A DNA stretch of 64,000 nucleotides from Bin87 sp965232895 (GCA_965232895.1 OZ247430.1:3038001-3102000), one strand, 5' to 3'; counted from the stretch's first letter, positions 34,219 to 43,367 are shown. Notes: generated by a model not told the origin, from the sequence alone. A program made the numbers and translations.

Positions 34219-34399
34219 CACAGGATGAACAGGATTTGATTGATTATTGTGAACGCTCCCGCGCTCTTGACGATGCTGAAAATTGAACGCCCCACCCGCA
34301 CGCCATCATCCGGTCTATCCTGTATATCGATGTAAATTGGCTCCCGTAGTCGTCAAACTGGGTACGCATGAGGTTTCGCTCCACTTTGACGAATCAGAG

Positions 34400-34422
34400 C
34401 GGCTCCGGTCGGAGCCGTTTTT
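34400..34422 (+). terminator. Rho-independent terminator
   Basis: A 7-bp stem CGGCTCC / GGAGCCG with a GGTC loop is followed by TTTTT. Before the mobile insertions it would have followed tRNA-Ser. The rest of 34423-34553 contains only a 15-bp tandem repeat (CCGTGCTTCCGGA(C/T)C at 34446-34475) and no gene. Confidence 0.8.
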
Positions 34423-34553
34423 GCGTTTCGGATCGTGTGCCGCGCCCGTGCTTCCGGACCCCGTGCTTCCGGATCAATGAGCGAGCGCACCCGAATTTCC
34501 CACGCCGACCTGCCCGGTTGGCCGGACGGACACCGGATGCCGCGCGATTCCAG

Positions 34554-35306
34554 TCAGCCGAAGAAGCCCTGCCCGCCGTTCACGTGGATGGTCTGGCCGG
34601 TGATAAAACCGCCGTCGTCAGTGCACAGGAAGGTCACCGTCGCCGCGATTTCATCGGGCTTGCCCTGTCGTCCCAGGGGTATTCCGGAAGAGTCGGGGAC
34701 CCGTCCGGCGTACCATTCGGGGTTGGCGCGGCTGGTGTCTATGCTGCCCGGTGACACGACATTGACGCGGATGTCGTGCCCCGCGAACTCTGAGGCGAGG
34801 CTGCGGGCCATGCCCACTATTCCCATCTTGGCTGCGGACACGTGAGCGCGCAGCGGGCTCCCGCGGAACGCCCCGTCACCGGTCAGGAACACGATGCGCC
34901 CGAAGCCGTTGTCCACCATCTGCTGGATGACGCCACGGGTTGTGTAGAAGGCGCCATCCAGGACTACGCCGCGCACATACTCCCAGTCTTCGACCGTCAC
35001 CTCGGTGAAGGGCTGGTGCGGCCGGATGGCGGCGTTGTTCACCAGGATGTCAATGCGCCCGAAAGTGGACATGGCGGCATCGATCATGGCGTCCACCTGG
35101 TCCTTCCGGGAAACGTCGGCGAGGACGGGCAGGGCCTTCACGCCGAGTTCCTCAACGGCCGCCGCGGTCGCCTCCGCCTCGTCGCGGTTGCTGCGCGCGT
35201 TGACCACAATGTTGGCCCCTTCCGCGGCCATCATCAACGCCGTGGCTCGGCCGATGTTCCGGCCCGAGCCGGTGATCAGTGCTACCCTGCCGTCCAGTTT
35301 GCCCAT
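34554..35306 (-). CDS. SDR-family protein with altered active site
   Basis: A 250-residue short-chain dehydrogenase/reductase fold: nucleotide-binding ALITGSGRNIGRATALMMA, then DVSRKDQVDAMIDAA and NNAAIRPHQPFTEV. In the active-site helix the usual YxxxK reads VSAAK (RAHVSAAKMGIVGMARS), so the catalytic tyrosine is replaced by valine, and the usual serine position in GRIVFLTGDGAFRG is also not conserved. The lysine remains. It may bind NAD(P) without classical SDR chemistry, or use other residues. No operon partner. Confidence 0.88.
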   Translation of the reverse strand: MGKLDGRVALITGSGRNIGRATALMMAAEGANIVVNARSNRDEAEATAAAVEELGVKALPVLADVSRKDQVDAMIDAAMSTFGRIDILVNNAAIRPHQPFTEVTVEDWEYVRGVVLDGAFYTTRGVIQQMVDNGFGRIVFLTGDGAFRGSPLRAHVSAAKMGIVGMARSLASEFAGHDIRVNVVSPGSIDTSRANPEWYAGRVPDSSGIPLGRQGKPDEIAATVTFLCTDDGGFITGQTIHVNGGQGFFG

Positions 35307-35411
35307 GTTTCCAACTCCCCTGGTGAAGTTTCCGTTACGCTATGAACCCAATAGCGGCGATTATAGCGTACCCGATAGCACACGGCCCCCTGGAACTCTA
35401 TACTTTCGATC

Positions 35412-37271
35412 ATGCGTTACGCATCAGCATGGTTCCTTCTTGGCGTGGTGGGGGTGATCGCCTCCGTCGCTTGCATCTTCGGCGATTCTGCGCCGACCGA
35501 TCCTCCCAGCGTTGACCTGCAGGCAACCATCGACGCCGCCCTGGCAAGGATCGCCGCATCAGAAGCAGCCGGGACTGCACCCGCGGCAACTCCACCGCAG
35601 GCCGCCTCTGCTCCCACCGCGCCACCGGCAAACACCCCGTCGCCGCAGGTTATTCCAGCCAATCCGACGGCGGTGATCCCTCGGCAACCCGGCACAACGG
35701 CTCCTGAGCCGGCGGTGTTCAACCTGTCCGAGGTGCGCAACTGGGAATTCGCGGAGCAGGCCGATCCGGCGGTGGTGGCGCAGATACGCAGCATCGGCTG
35801 GATCGCCGACGGCTTGCAGACCGCCGACGAATTCAACGCCGCCGAGCGCATGGTCAACCTGGGGATTGGCGCGCCCGAGGCCTTGAGCGCGTTGTTGGCG
35901 TCGGACGAATTCAAGGCCGCCCTGCGTCCGATGGATCTGCCCGCGCTGCTCTCGCTGCAACGAATGGCCCAGGACCGGCCGGAACGGTTGGCGCAACTGG
36001 CAAACGCGGGCTGGTTCCGCGACGGTATGACCACCGCCGAGGCCGCGATAGTGGCGGCGCTCTACGAACGTTCCCGGTTCCAGTCGCCCGAGTTCGACGC
36101 GATCGTGGCCGACCCCGGAACCCTCAACGTGGAACTTGGAGCCACAACCAACCGGAGCGGGACGGTTATCCCGATAGCGATAGTGCGCTCCGGACCGGCG
36201 CCGGCCGGCACGCCGGTGATGGCTGTCACCCAGACGGCAGTGCCCGTCTTCGAGGCCATGTTCAACGCCGAATTCCCGACCCCGGCCATCGTGATCCACG
36301 TAACCGATCACGTCGCCGGGGTAGCCGTCGGCACGAACTATCAGACGCACATCACACTGTTGCCCAAGATCGATCAGAACGCCCAACCGGAATTTGCCCC
36401 GCACGCCGTTTTTCACGAGATTGCGCACTATTACCTGTATGCGGAACCCGTCTGGCACGCCGAAGGCGGGGCGGATTTCGCCGCGACCTACGCCCGTCAC
36501 CTCACCGCCGGCGCTCCCCTGGAATCGACCAACTATCCCTGTAACGGCGCAACGTCCCTGAGCGAACTCGAACTGCGGTCACCGGACAACCCGGAGGAGG
36601 CACAGGCGGATCCCGGCTTGTGGCGGTGCAACTACTATCTGGGTGAGCGGTTGTTGCTGTCGCTGTACCATCAACTGGGCGAGGAACGGTTTCTCCAGGC
36701 CTGGCGCGCGCTGTACGCCAGGCTGGCGGGAGACCCATCCTATCCGTCGCAGCGCGATTTCACCGAGATCGATATCCGCGTCGAGTGGCTCCGCGCCGGA
36801 GGCATGCAGATGCAGCCTGAACTGGAACACGTCTGGGACCAGTGGTACCGGGGCCAGGCATCCACCGTGATTGAAGGCGTCCCCGATCCTGCGCCGGTGG
36901 ATCCAACTCTGCCGACAGTCAACGGGCGGATTGACCAGGCATACGTCGCATTGAGCGTGGAGGGCGAGCCGGTAGAGAGGTTTTCAGCGTCGGACATGGA
37001 GGATTGGCTGTACCTGACGCTCAAATACTCATACTCGATCTCCGGCGATCCCACCCAACTGCAATTCGAGACTGTCGAGTATTTTGAGGATGGGTTCACG
37101 AATAGCCGGCGGCGAGTGCCGGTGCAGTTCGACTCACGTTTCGTCGGTGGCACCCAGTGGCTGTCGGTGGGTCCAACCCCGCCGCTGCGTTTGGCGCCGG
37201 GGCGCTACTGGACTTACGTGTACGAGTCCGGCCGGAAGATCGCCGAGGTGCAATTTGACGTTACCCCGTAG
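35412..37271 (+). CDS. Lipoprotein with gluzincin-type metalloprotease motif
   Basis: A 619-residue protein with a signal peptide ending in a lipobox (GVIASVAC, Cys21) and an Ala/Pro/Thr linker to about residue 95. HEIAH (335-339) followed by Glu351 in WHAEGGADF matches the HExxH...E zinc site of gluzincins. The rest is unfamiliar. It probably acts outside the cell, anchored to the membrane. A TATACT box ends 7 bp before the ATG and there is no ribosome binding site, so the mRNA could be leaderless. Substrate unknown. Confidence 0.75.
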   Translation: MRYASAWFLLGVVGVIASVACIFGDSAPTDPPSVDLQATIDAALARIAASEAAGTAPAATPPQAASAPTAPPANTPSPQVIPANPTAVIPRQPGTTAPEPAVFNLSEVRNWEFAEQADPAVVAQIRSIGWIADGLQTADEFNAAERMVNLGIGAPEALSALLASDEFKAALRPMDLPALLSLQRMAQDRPERLAQLANAGWFRDGMTTAEAAIVAALYERSRFQSPEFDAIVADPGTLNVELGATTNRSGTVIPIAIVRSGPAPAGTPVMAVTQTAVPVFEAMFNAEFPTPAIVIHVTDHVAGVAVGTNYQTHITLLPKIDQNAQPEFAPHAVFHEIAHYYLYAEPVWHAEGGADFAATYARHLTAGAPLESTNYPCNGATSLSELELRSPDNPEEAQADPGLWRCNYYLGERLLLSLYHQLGEERFLQAWRALYARLAGDPSYPSQRDFTEIDIRVEWLRAGGMQMQPELEHVWDQWYRGQASTVIEGVPDPAPVDPTLPTVNGRIDQAYVALSVEGEPVERFSASDMEDWLYLTLKYSYSISGDPTQLQFETVEYFEDGFTNSRRRVPVQFDSRFVGGTQWLSVGPTPPLRLAPGRYWTYVYESGRKIAEVQFDVTP

Positions 37272-37322
37272 GGCCGTCCGCGATCCCCACGCAGCGCTCA
37301 ATCGAATAAGGAAGCAGTCGGC

Positions 37323-38147
37323 ATGAACTACGAACGGTTGGGGTCGTCGAGCCTGATGATCCCGGAGATTGGACTGGGCACGTGGCGTTACACCGGTGGA
37401 CCCGAACCGTTGCGGCGGGGCGTCGAGCTGGGCGCAAACCTGATCGACACCGCCGAGATGTACCGCACCGAGGGCGCGGTGGGCGCGGCAATCGCGGGGA
37501 TCCGGGACGAGGTCATCGTGGCGACCAAGGTCCTGGGCAGCCATCTGCGCTACGACGAGGTGCTCAGGGCCGCCGAGCAGAGCCGGCGCCTGCTGGACAT
37601 CGACTGCATCGACTTGTACCAAATCCACTGGCCCAACCCACGGGTGCCTATTGCCGAAACCATGCGGGCCATGGACCGTTTGGTGTCCGATGGCGCGGTG
37701 ACGCACGTGGGCGTCAGCAATTTTTCGGTGGACGAGATGCGAGAAGCCCAGGCGGCCATGCCCAACGTGCCCATCGTCGCCAACCAGATACTGTACAACC
37801 TGCGCCGTCGCAGCGCCGAGCGCGACGTTATCCCCTATTGCCGGCGCAACGACATCACGGTGATCGCGTATTCGCCATTGCACGAAGGGGCGCTGGTGGG
37901 CAATCGCGGCGGCCGCATCCGCCGGGCGTTGGGCCGCAATCGTGACAACGACATACTGGAAGACGTCGCCAGCGAGGTCGGGAAAACGGCGGCCCAGGTC
38001 GCGCTGAACTGGGTTGCCGACCAGCAAGGCATCATCGCCATACCCAAGTCCAACAGCGTGGAACGAACGGAGGCCAACTGCGCGGCCTCGGGTTGGAGCC
38101 TCACCGCGGAGCAGCGCCGGGCGCTGGAGCGGGCTTTCCCCGTCTAG
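37323..38147 (+). CDS. Aldo/keto reductase
   Basis: A 274-residue NADPH-dependent (beta/alpha)8 reductase. The catalytic tetrad is visible as Asp and Tyr in LIDTAEMYRTEG, Lys in EVIVATKVLG and His in LYQIHWPNP. The C-terminal cofactor region (NWVADQQGIIAIPKSNSVERTEAN) is present. It starts 51 bp after the metalloprotease lipoprotein on the same strand and may be co-transcribed. Substrate is not predictable. Confidence 0.93.
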   Translation: MNYERLGSSSLMIPEIGLGTWRYTGGPEPLRRGVELGANLIDTAEMYRTEGAVGAAIAGIRDEVIVATKVLGSHLRYDEVLRAAEQSRRLLDIDCIDLYQIHWPNPRVPIAETMRAMDRLVSDGAVTHVGVSNFSVDEMREAQAAMPNVPIVANQILYNLRRRSAERDVIPYCRRNDITVIAYSPLHEGALVGNRGGRIRRALGRNRDNDILEDVASEVGKTAAQVALNWVADQQGIIAIPKSNSVERTEANCAASGWSLTAEQRRALERAFPV

Positions 38148-38264
38148 GCGGCCAGGGAATATCATCGCTTGTGACACGCTCCGACCGGTGCGCCGTCCGG
38201 CGGTATGGTACGCTGGGCGGCGCTAATCTGACCATGATCCCCGCATGACCGGAGGTTTATTCAA

Positions 38265-39152
38265 ATGTCTATGCGTTCCGACCTGAAAAGCCGACTGACC
38301 GCCGGTGAAACGATACTCGCGCCGGGCGCCTACGACCCGATGTCGGCGCGCGTGGTGCAGTCCCTGGGGTTCGACACCGTGTACGTGGGCGGCTACATGA
38401 GCGGGGCCCACCTGGCCGTAACGGAACCGCTGATGACGCTGACCGAGCAGGTAGACGTTGCCCAGCGTGTGGCGAAATCGGTGCCCCTGCCGGTGATCTG
38501 CGACGCCGGCGCCGGTTTCGGCGACCCGGTCCACACCATGCACACGGTCCGCACCTTCGAGCGGGCCGGCATCTGCGGCATCCACATCGAGGACCAGGTG
38601 TTCCCCAAGCGAGCGTCGTACCACGCCGGCCTGGAGCACGTGATCCCCATGGACGAGTTCCTGGAAAAGATGCGCTACGCCCTGGAAGCCCGCAGCGACC
38701 CCGATTTCCTGATCATCGGCCGCACCGACTCCTTCACCGCCGTTGAGGGCGACATGGAAGACGCCATACGGCGGGGCAACGCCCTGCGCGACCTTGGTGT
38801 GGACGTGGTGATGCCTCGCGGCGTGCGCCAGCGGGAAGACCTGGCAACCTTCCGCGCCGGCGTCCCCGACGTCCCGTTGCTGGTCATCGCCGGCACCGAC
38901 GACATCACCGTGCAGGAATACGAGGAGCTGGGGTACAAGGTCATCATCTACGCCACCACGCCGGCCATCGCTGCGGTGCAGGGGATCCAGCAGGCGTACA
39001 CCAGTCTGCGCGATACCGGCCACATCGGCATCGGAGCCGCTGAGGTTGCGCAACGCCGAGCCGAGGTGGAAGCGTTGATCAGCCTGCCCGAGTACCAGGC
39101 GGTGGAAGCGGCGACCACCGAGCGCGAGTTCCAGAACCGCGCGGGGCATTAG
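38265..39152 (+). CDS. Isocitrate lyase/PEP mutase-superfamily enzyme
   Basis: A 295-residue TIM-barrel enzyme of the group that includes 2-methylisocitrate lyase, oxaloacetate decarboxylase and carboxyphosphonoenolpyruvate mutase. Typical segments are APGAYDPMSARVVQSLGFD, the metal-binding CDAGAGFGDPVHTMHTV, GIHIEDQVFPKR and LIIGRTDSFTA. The usual catalytic-loop cysteine region is replaced by PKRASYHAGLEH, which argues against true isocitrate lyase activity. An AGGAGG-like site (CCGGAGG) precedes the ATG. A strong hairpin follows. Confidence 0.88.
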   Translation: MSMRSDLKSRLTAGETILAPGAYDPMSARVVQSLGFDTVYVGGYMSGAHLAVTEPLMTLTEQVDVAQRVAKSVPLPVICDAGAGFGDPVHTMHTVRTFERAGICGIHIEDQVFPKRASYHAGLEHVIPMDEFLEKMRYALEARSDPDFLIIGRTDSFTAVEGDMEDAIRRGNALRDLGVDVVMPRGVRQREDLATFRAGVPDVPLLVIAGTDDITVQEYEELGYKVIIYATTPAIAAVQGIQQAYTSLRDTGHIGIGAAEVAQRRAEVEALISLPEYQAVEAATTEREFQNRAGH

Positions 39153-39171
39153 GCTCAATTGGGTCTAACCG

Positions 39172-39213
39172 GCGCGGTTGCGCCCAAGCATGGTTGGTTG
39201 GGCGCAACCGCGC
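39172..39213 (+). terminator. Long hairpin after the PEP-mutase-family gene
   Basis: A perfect 15-bp stem (GCGCGGTTGCGCCCA and TGGGCGCAACCGCGC) with a 12-nt loop, 19 bp after the stop. There is no T run, so it is either a factor-dependent terminator or a processed structure. Confidence 0.6.
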
Positions 39214-39238
39214 ATTGGCATAGTGGGGAGGATGCGTT

Positions 39239-39523
39239 ATGGCAATCCCATCTCAAAATCGTAAGTCTATCGCTCCGGAGGCTCACGCCATTTATGACGC
39301 TGAGTTGCGTCACAAGGTTGAACCACACGAGAACGGGAAGTTCCTGTCGCTTGACGTGGATACGGGTGATTACGAGATACATTCCAGCAACGTCATCGCA
39401 TCAAACCGATTGCATGACCGTCGCCCAAGTGCGAGGGTGTTCACGTTCAAAATCGGGTATCCCACCATGGGACGCTTCGGCGGGCCACGGCTGCCCAGGG
39501 GAACAAAATCGGAAAGGGCATGA
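39239..39523 (+). CDS. Hypothetical partner of the clan AA aspartic protease
   Basis: A 94-residue protein with the pattern YDAELRHKVEPHENGKFLSLD, GDYEI and KIGYPTMGRFGG. Proteins of this kind are, from general knowledge, often encoded just before small clan AA aspartic proteases in cyanobacteria and Chloroflexota. Here its stop overlaps the protease start by four bases (ATGA). The function is unknown; a toxin-antitoxin-like or substrate/adaptor role is conceivable. Confidence 0.75.
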   Translation: MAIPSQNRKSIAPEAHAIYDAELRHKVEPHENGKFLSLDVDTGDYEIHSSNVIASNRLHDRRPSARVFTFKIGYPTMGRFGGPRLPRGTKSERA

Positions 39524-39897
39524 TTACCGGACGCGTTGGCCAGAATCGAAAAGCCATTATCCCGATAGACCTGCTGGATAGCAGGGGTCGTCTACAGCGG
39601 GTGAACGCAATCATTGACACCGGGTTTGATCTGGAGTTGGTGTTGCCGAGGGCAACAATTCGCAGCTTGGGGTTAACCTGGCGAGACGAAATCGAAATGA
39701 CGCTGGCCAATGGAGAAACCGTCAGTTTTCAGCTCTATAGCGCAACGATCATCTGGCATGAACGGCGGCGGGAAATCCGGGTACTGGAAACGTCGGACGA
39801 GGCCATCATAGGCGCCGACCTGCTCTGGGGCAGCACGCTGACTGTGCAGATGCGCGAGGGAGGTCACGTTTCCATTGACGAGCTCCCCGCTTCTTGA
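39520..39897 (+). CDS. Retropepsin-like clan AA aspartic protease
   Basis: A 125-residue single-domain protein with the aspartic protease motif IIDTGFD (DTG) and the second family element DEAIIGADLLWG. Such small enzymes act as dimers in the retropepsin fold. Its ATG overlaps the stop of the preceding hypothetical gene, so the two are translationally coupled. It has no signal peptide. The biological target is unknown. Confidence 0.82.
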   Translation: MITGRVGQNRKAIIPIDLLDSRGRLQRVNAIIDTGFDLELVLPRATIRSLGLTWRDEIEMTLANGETVSFQLYSATIIWHERRREIRVLETSDEAIIGADLLWGSTLTVQMREGGHVSIDELPAS

Positions 39898-39916
39898 AAG
39901 CGGAGTTACATCCCCG

Positions 39917-41437
39917 TCAAACCCCATCGCGCCACGCCACCTTCCCGTCCACCATAGTCACTGCCGCACGCACGGCGCGCAATTCTTCCACCGAGATCGC
40001 GTAAGGGTCAGGTTCTACCACCGCCAGGTCAGCCGGCACGCCCGGGGCGATGCGCCGCCCACCGGAGTGCAAGGACAGCGCATCGGCCACCGACCTCACT
40101 CCCACGCCACCGAGATCAACGCCGCCGACCGATTTGCGAGATACCGCTGCCGCCATCGACGCCCACGGGTTCGGCTCCACTACCGGCGCGTCGGAGCCCA
40201 GGGCGGTAGGTATCCCGCGCGCTACCAGCGCGCCCACCGGGTAGAGGTGCGGCACGAGATCGGGTGCGACGGTATGGACGTACCGCTCGCCATCGTAGTG
40301 CAGGAACCCCGGATTGGGGACCACCATCGCGCCGCTTTGCGCCACCAGTTCGAGAACGTCGGGCGGACATTCCGCGCAGTGCTCGATGCGATCCAGAGGC
40401 CCGCTGCCATCGCCGGCCTTGACCGGCGGAGCGTCGCCAATAGCCAGCGCAGCCGCGACAATGGCGTCCCGCTCCACGGCGTGGATGGCCGCCGGGAAGC
40501 CCAGTTCGTGGATGTGGGCCACCATTTCGGATAAATGGGACGGGTCAGGGCGCAGCTGCCCGGTTGACGCGGTGAGCATGATCTTCGCGTGGCCCACCGA
40601 CAACATACCCGCGCTTGCGGTAGCCCCATAACCCAGGCCAGCCGCCCGCATCTCTTCCAACCGGTTCCAACCGACCATCATGGTCACCCGCAGGGGCAGA
40701 GCGCCGTCGCCGGTCACTTCCTGGAAGTAGCGCCAGCGATCCAGACCGTTGCCAGGCCCGGCGTCGGTGACCGCCGTGACGCCGTACGCAAGCATCCGCC
40801 CACCGAAATTGCTCAGGACTTCTTTCATGGCCTTGGGGCATGCGCCTTCGGATTCCGCCGTACAGTCACGCAGCCGGTCGGACATTTCCAGCAACAGTCC
40901 CGTTGGTTCTCCGTCGGCGTCTCGGGCGATCACGCCGCCGGGCGGGTCCAGCGTCTGACGGTCGATGCCGACCGACGCCAGCGCGCGGCTGTTAAGCGCG
41001 CACGCGTGGCCGGAACGATGGTCCACCCGGACCGGCCGCGTGGTGGAAACGCGGTCCAGATCTTTCCGGTGCAGATGCCGGCCCAATCCTGTCGGTGAGT
41101 CGTCGTAGCCGTAGCCGCGTATCCAACCGTCTCCGGACGCAGCGGACCTGCGCAGCGCGTCAACAATCTCCTCCACATCGCGCGTTGCAGCCGGCCGACA
41201 ATCGACCCACAGACTGGCGGCGGCGGTTGCCAAAACATGGCAATGGGCGTCCACGATGCCGGGTATGACCGTGCGGCCGCCGCAGTCCAGTACGGTCGTC
41301 CTCGACGTCACCAGCCGCCGGATTTCGCGGTCGTCGCCCGTCGCCACGACCTTCCCGTCGGCCACCGCCACCGCGGTCGGGCCGCCGCCGGCGAGGATTT
41401 TGCCGTTGAGAAGAACGGTTTCTGCGTTTGGCGTCAT
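39917..41437 (-). CDS. Amidohydrolase (YtcJ-like)
   Basis: A 506-residue member of amidohydrolase family 3. ATG 41437 was chosen because it opens the conserved start (MTPNAETVLLNGKILAGG). Metal-binding HxH is in GIVDAHCHVLATAA; further ligands appear in DHRSGHACALNS, FPAAIHAVERDA and RIEHCAECPP. The C-terminus has the family end ADLAVVEPDPY. The gene is divergent from the MBL hydrolase. Substrate unknown; hydrolysis of N-acyl or cyclic amides is typical. Confidence 0.9.
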   Translation of the reverse strand: MTPNAETVLLNGKILAGGGPTAVAVADGKVVATGDDREIRRLVTSRTTVLDCGGRTVIPGIVDAHCHVLATAAASLWVDCRPAATRDVEEIVDALRRSAASGDGWIRGYGYDDSPTGLGRHLHRKDLDRVSTTRPVRVDHRSGHACALNSRALASVGIDRQTLDPPGGVIARDADGEPTGLLLEMSDRLRDCTAESEGACPKAMKEVLSNFGGRMLAYGVTAVTDAGPGNGLDRWRYFQEVTGDGALPLRVTMMVGWNRLEEMRAAGLGYGATASAGMLSVGHAKIMLTASTGQLRPDPSHLSEMVAHIHELGFPAAIHAVERDAIVAAALAIGDAPPVKAGDGSGPLDRIEHCAECPPDVLELVAQSGAMVVPNPGFLHYDGERYVHTVAPDLVPHLYPVGALVARGIPTALGSDAPVVEPNPWASMAAAVSRKSVGGVDLGGVGVRSVADALSLHSGGRRIAPGVPADLAVVEPDPYAISVEELRAVRAAVTMVDGKVAWRDGV

Positions 41438-41486
41438 CAGATCACCGGTGGGCGGCGGCACGTCAGGGATCAGGCGCTCGCGGTGC

Positions 41487-41492
41487 TATAAT
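41487..41492 (+). promoter_or_regulatory. -10 element of the MBL hydrolase gene
   Basis: TATAAT 51 bp before the ATG at 41543 in the divergent gap. No convincing -35 is seen. Confidence 0.35.
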
Positions 41493-41542
41493 CGCGTCTC
41501 ACAAACCTGCGACCACTTCAAGCGTGTATCGGGAGCAACATT

Positions 41543-42346
41543 ATGCCGGAACTGGAAATCATCATGGGCGGATACTCGATGAACACGGACCAGACTCGGT
41601 TGGGGCTGTGCACCGTCACGCTGATTCGCGGCGAGGTTCTGTCCATTGTGGACGTGGCGCATTTTGGTCGCCGCAACATGCTGGTCGATGAGTTGGCCGC
41701 ACACGGTATTTCCACCGACGACATCGGGCGAGTGATTTTGACCCACGCTCACTGGGACCACTCGCAGAATACCGATCTTTTCCCCAACGCGGAAATCGTG
41801 ATCCACGCCGACGAGCTGGAATACAGCCGCAACCCTCGGGTCGGCGACCTGGCCACCGCGAGGTACTTCGCGGACACCCTGCTGAATCAAAACGTGAACG
41901 CGGTCAGCGGTGAAACCGAGCTGGAGCCCGGCGTCAGAATCATCGAAACCCCGGGGCACACTCGTGGACACATCAGCGTGGTGGTCGCAACCGAAGCCGG
42001 CTCGGTGTGCATCGGCGGCGACGCCATGTCCGACGCCGGCGCCATCGGCCGGGGCACGCCGGCGATCATCTTCTGGAGTGAGGCCGACGCCCGGGCCAGC
42101 ATCCAGAAGATCGTGGCCGCGGCCAACACCATTTATCCCGGCCACGATCGCCCCTTCCGGGTGGAGTCGAACGGCGACATCACCTATCTCGCCGATTCTC
42201 CCACCCTGGAGGTCAGCGGGGTGCTGCACTACGCCAGCGGAGCGGTTACAGTCAAACTCGGGCGCGCGGACCACCCCGGAACCACCGTGATGCCCAGCGC
42301 CATCGACTACCAGGGCGGTGGACAGAGCCACCCCGGCCACTGCTAG
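41543..42346 (+). CDS. MBL-fold metallo-hydrolase
   Basis: A 267-residue metallo-beta-lactamase fold protein with the zinc motif THAHWDHSQN (HxHxDH), ETPGHTRGHISVV for the next histidine, CIGGDAM for the bridging aspartate and YPGHDRPF for the last histidine. The overall pattern is like N-acyl-homoserine lactonases, but the substrate cannot be assigned. GGGAG precedes the ATG. The HAD hydrolase gene follows 61 bp downstream. Confidence 0.9.
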   Translation: MPELEIIMGGYSMNTDQTRLGLCTVTLIRGEVLSIVDVAHFGRRNMLVDELAAHGISTDDIGRVILTHAHWDHSQNTDLFPNAEIVIHADELEYSRNPRVGDLATARYFADTLLNQNVNAVSGETELEPGVRIIETPGHTRGHISVVVATEAGSVCIGGDAMSDAGAIGRGTPAIIFWSEADARASIQKIVAAANTIYPGHDRPFRVESNGDITYLADSPTLEVSGVLHYASGAVTVKLGRADHPGTTVMPSAIDYQGGGQSHPGHC

Positions 42347-42407
42347 ACCAGATCCCCGGACATCGCGCTTCACCCGCGCCCATTTGGTGGAGAGGCGTCA
42401 GACAGCG

Positions 42408-43301
42408 ATGCAGGCGGTAATTTTCGACTGGGATCTGACCCTGTGGAACAGCTGGGGCATCCATCTCGGTCTGATGGAAAGCGCCGCGACGGAACTGGGC
42501 AAGGCGCCACCCACCGCCGATGCGGTAGCCGCCGAGTTTCATCGCCCGTTTCACCAGCATCTCCTGTGGTTTTTCGGCAGCCATCCGGAGGCCCAGGACG
42601 AGTTGGACGACATCCTTACCGTTTACCTGAGCCACTACCACGCGATTGACGGGCATCGCCGTTACCTGTACCCGGGAGTTGCCACGCTCCTGAACGCGTT
42701 CCGGCGGCGCGGGATCCGCGTGGGCATCCTTTCCGACAAGATCCCGTACTTCGGGGAGATCGAGTTGCGGGAATCCGGGCTGGCCCCGCTGGTCGAATAC
42801 GCGAACTTCAAAACTGACGACCGGCCCTACAAACCGGCGCCCGACGGATTGCTGGACGTCCTGGAGAATATGGCGGTGGATCCGAACGACGCGATGTATG
42901 TGGGAGACGGGCCCCAGGACATCGCCTGCGCGCGCAGCGTCGGAGCGGCATCCGCTGCCGCCCTGTGGGCCACCATCGACCAAGAAGCAATACTGGCGGA
43001 GCAACCGACCCACCGCGTGTACCGTCCCCACCAGGTGATGGCCGTGGTCGCCGAGGCGAACGGATACGGAGGCTCGGATCCGTGGCGGCGGCATCTACCG
43101 TGGCCGTGGCGTCCGGACGGGGACAACCCCGACGACGATCAGGACATCGGGAATGCCAGCCTTGCCGACGCCGGCGGCAACGTGGGTCAGTCGCCGTTGC
43201 TGTCCTGGCCCCTGGCGGACCGCTGGCGTGGACGCACCGGAGACCTGGCCCTGCCGCCACGCGACGCCAACCCGATCGCGCCGCTCCGCCTGAAGGGTTA
43301 G
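42408..43301 (+). CDS. HAD-superfamily hydrolase
   Basis: A 297-residue haloacid-dehalogenase fold protein. ATG 42408 opens MQAVIFDWDLTLWNS, with nucleophile Asp7 and general acid Asp9. Motif II is RVGILSDK, motif III KPAPDG, and motif IV YVGDGPQDIACA. The core resembles phosphoglycolate phosphatase-like enzymes. The last 80 residues are Trp/Pro/Asp-rich and unlike the family. Phosphatase activity is likely; the substrate is unknown. Confidence 0.88.
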   Translation: MQAVIFDWDLTLWNSWGIHLGLMESAATELGKAPPTADAVAAEFHRPFHQHLLWFFGSHPEAQDELDDILTVYLSHYHAIDGHRRYLYPGVATLLNAFRRRGIRVGILSDKIPYFGEIELRESGLAPLVEYANFKTDDRPYKPAPDGLLDVLENMAVDPNDAMYVGDGPQDIACARSVGAASAAALWATIDQEAILAEQPTHRVYRPHQVMAVVAEANGYGGSDPWRRHLPWPWRPDGDNPDDDQDIGNASLADAGGNVGQSPLLSWPLADRWRGRTGDLALPPRDANPIAPLRLKG

Positions 43302-43367
43302 GCTGCTGCCGATTGGAGGCGCCAAACGAGTACAACCGCATTCCGGGATGTCCTCACGAGTTAGCCT

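Larger units (their letters stand above)
32724..34372. mobile_element. MITE copy interrupted by an insertion sequence
   Basis: The outer halves (32724-32762 and 34219-34372) together reproduce the element found intact at 58112-58262. The left end CTCACGCGTACCCATTTTG and right end CAAACTGGGTACGCATGAG are inverted. Joining the halves across one CACAG gives the same order as the intact copy. This copy has an extra internal stretch of about 30 bp around 34255-34290. No target duplication flanks it, so it is older or its borders have drifted. Confidence 0.82.

Noticed and set aside
34283..34754. Overlapping plus-strand frames after the insertion sequence
   Set aside because: They cover the MITE half, a terminator and the 3' end of the SDR gene, and show no protein-like conservation.
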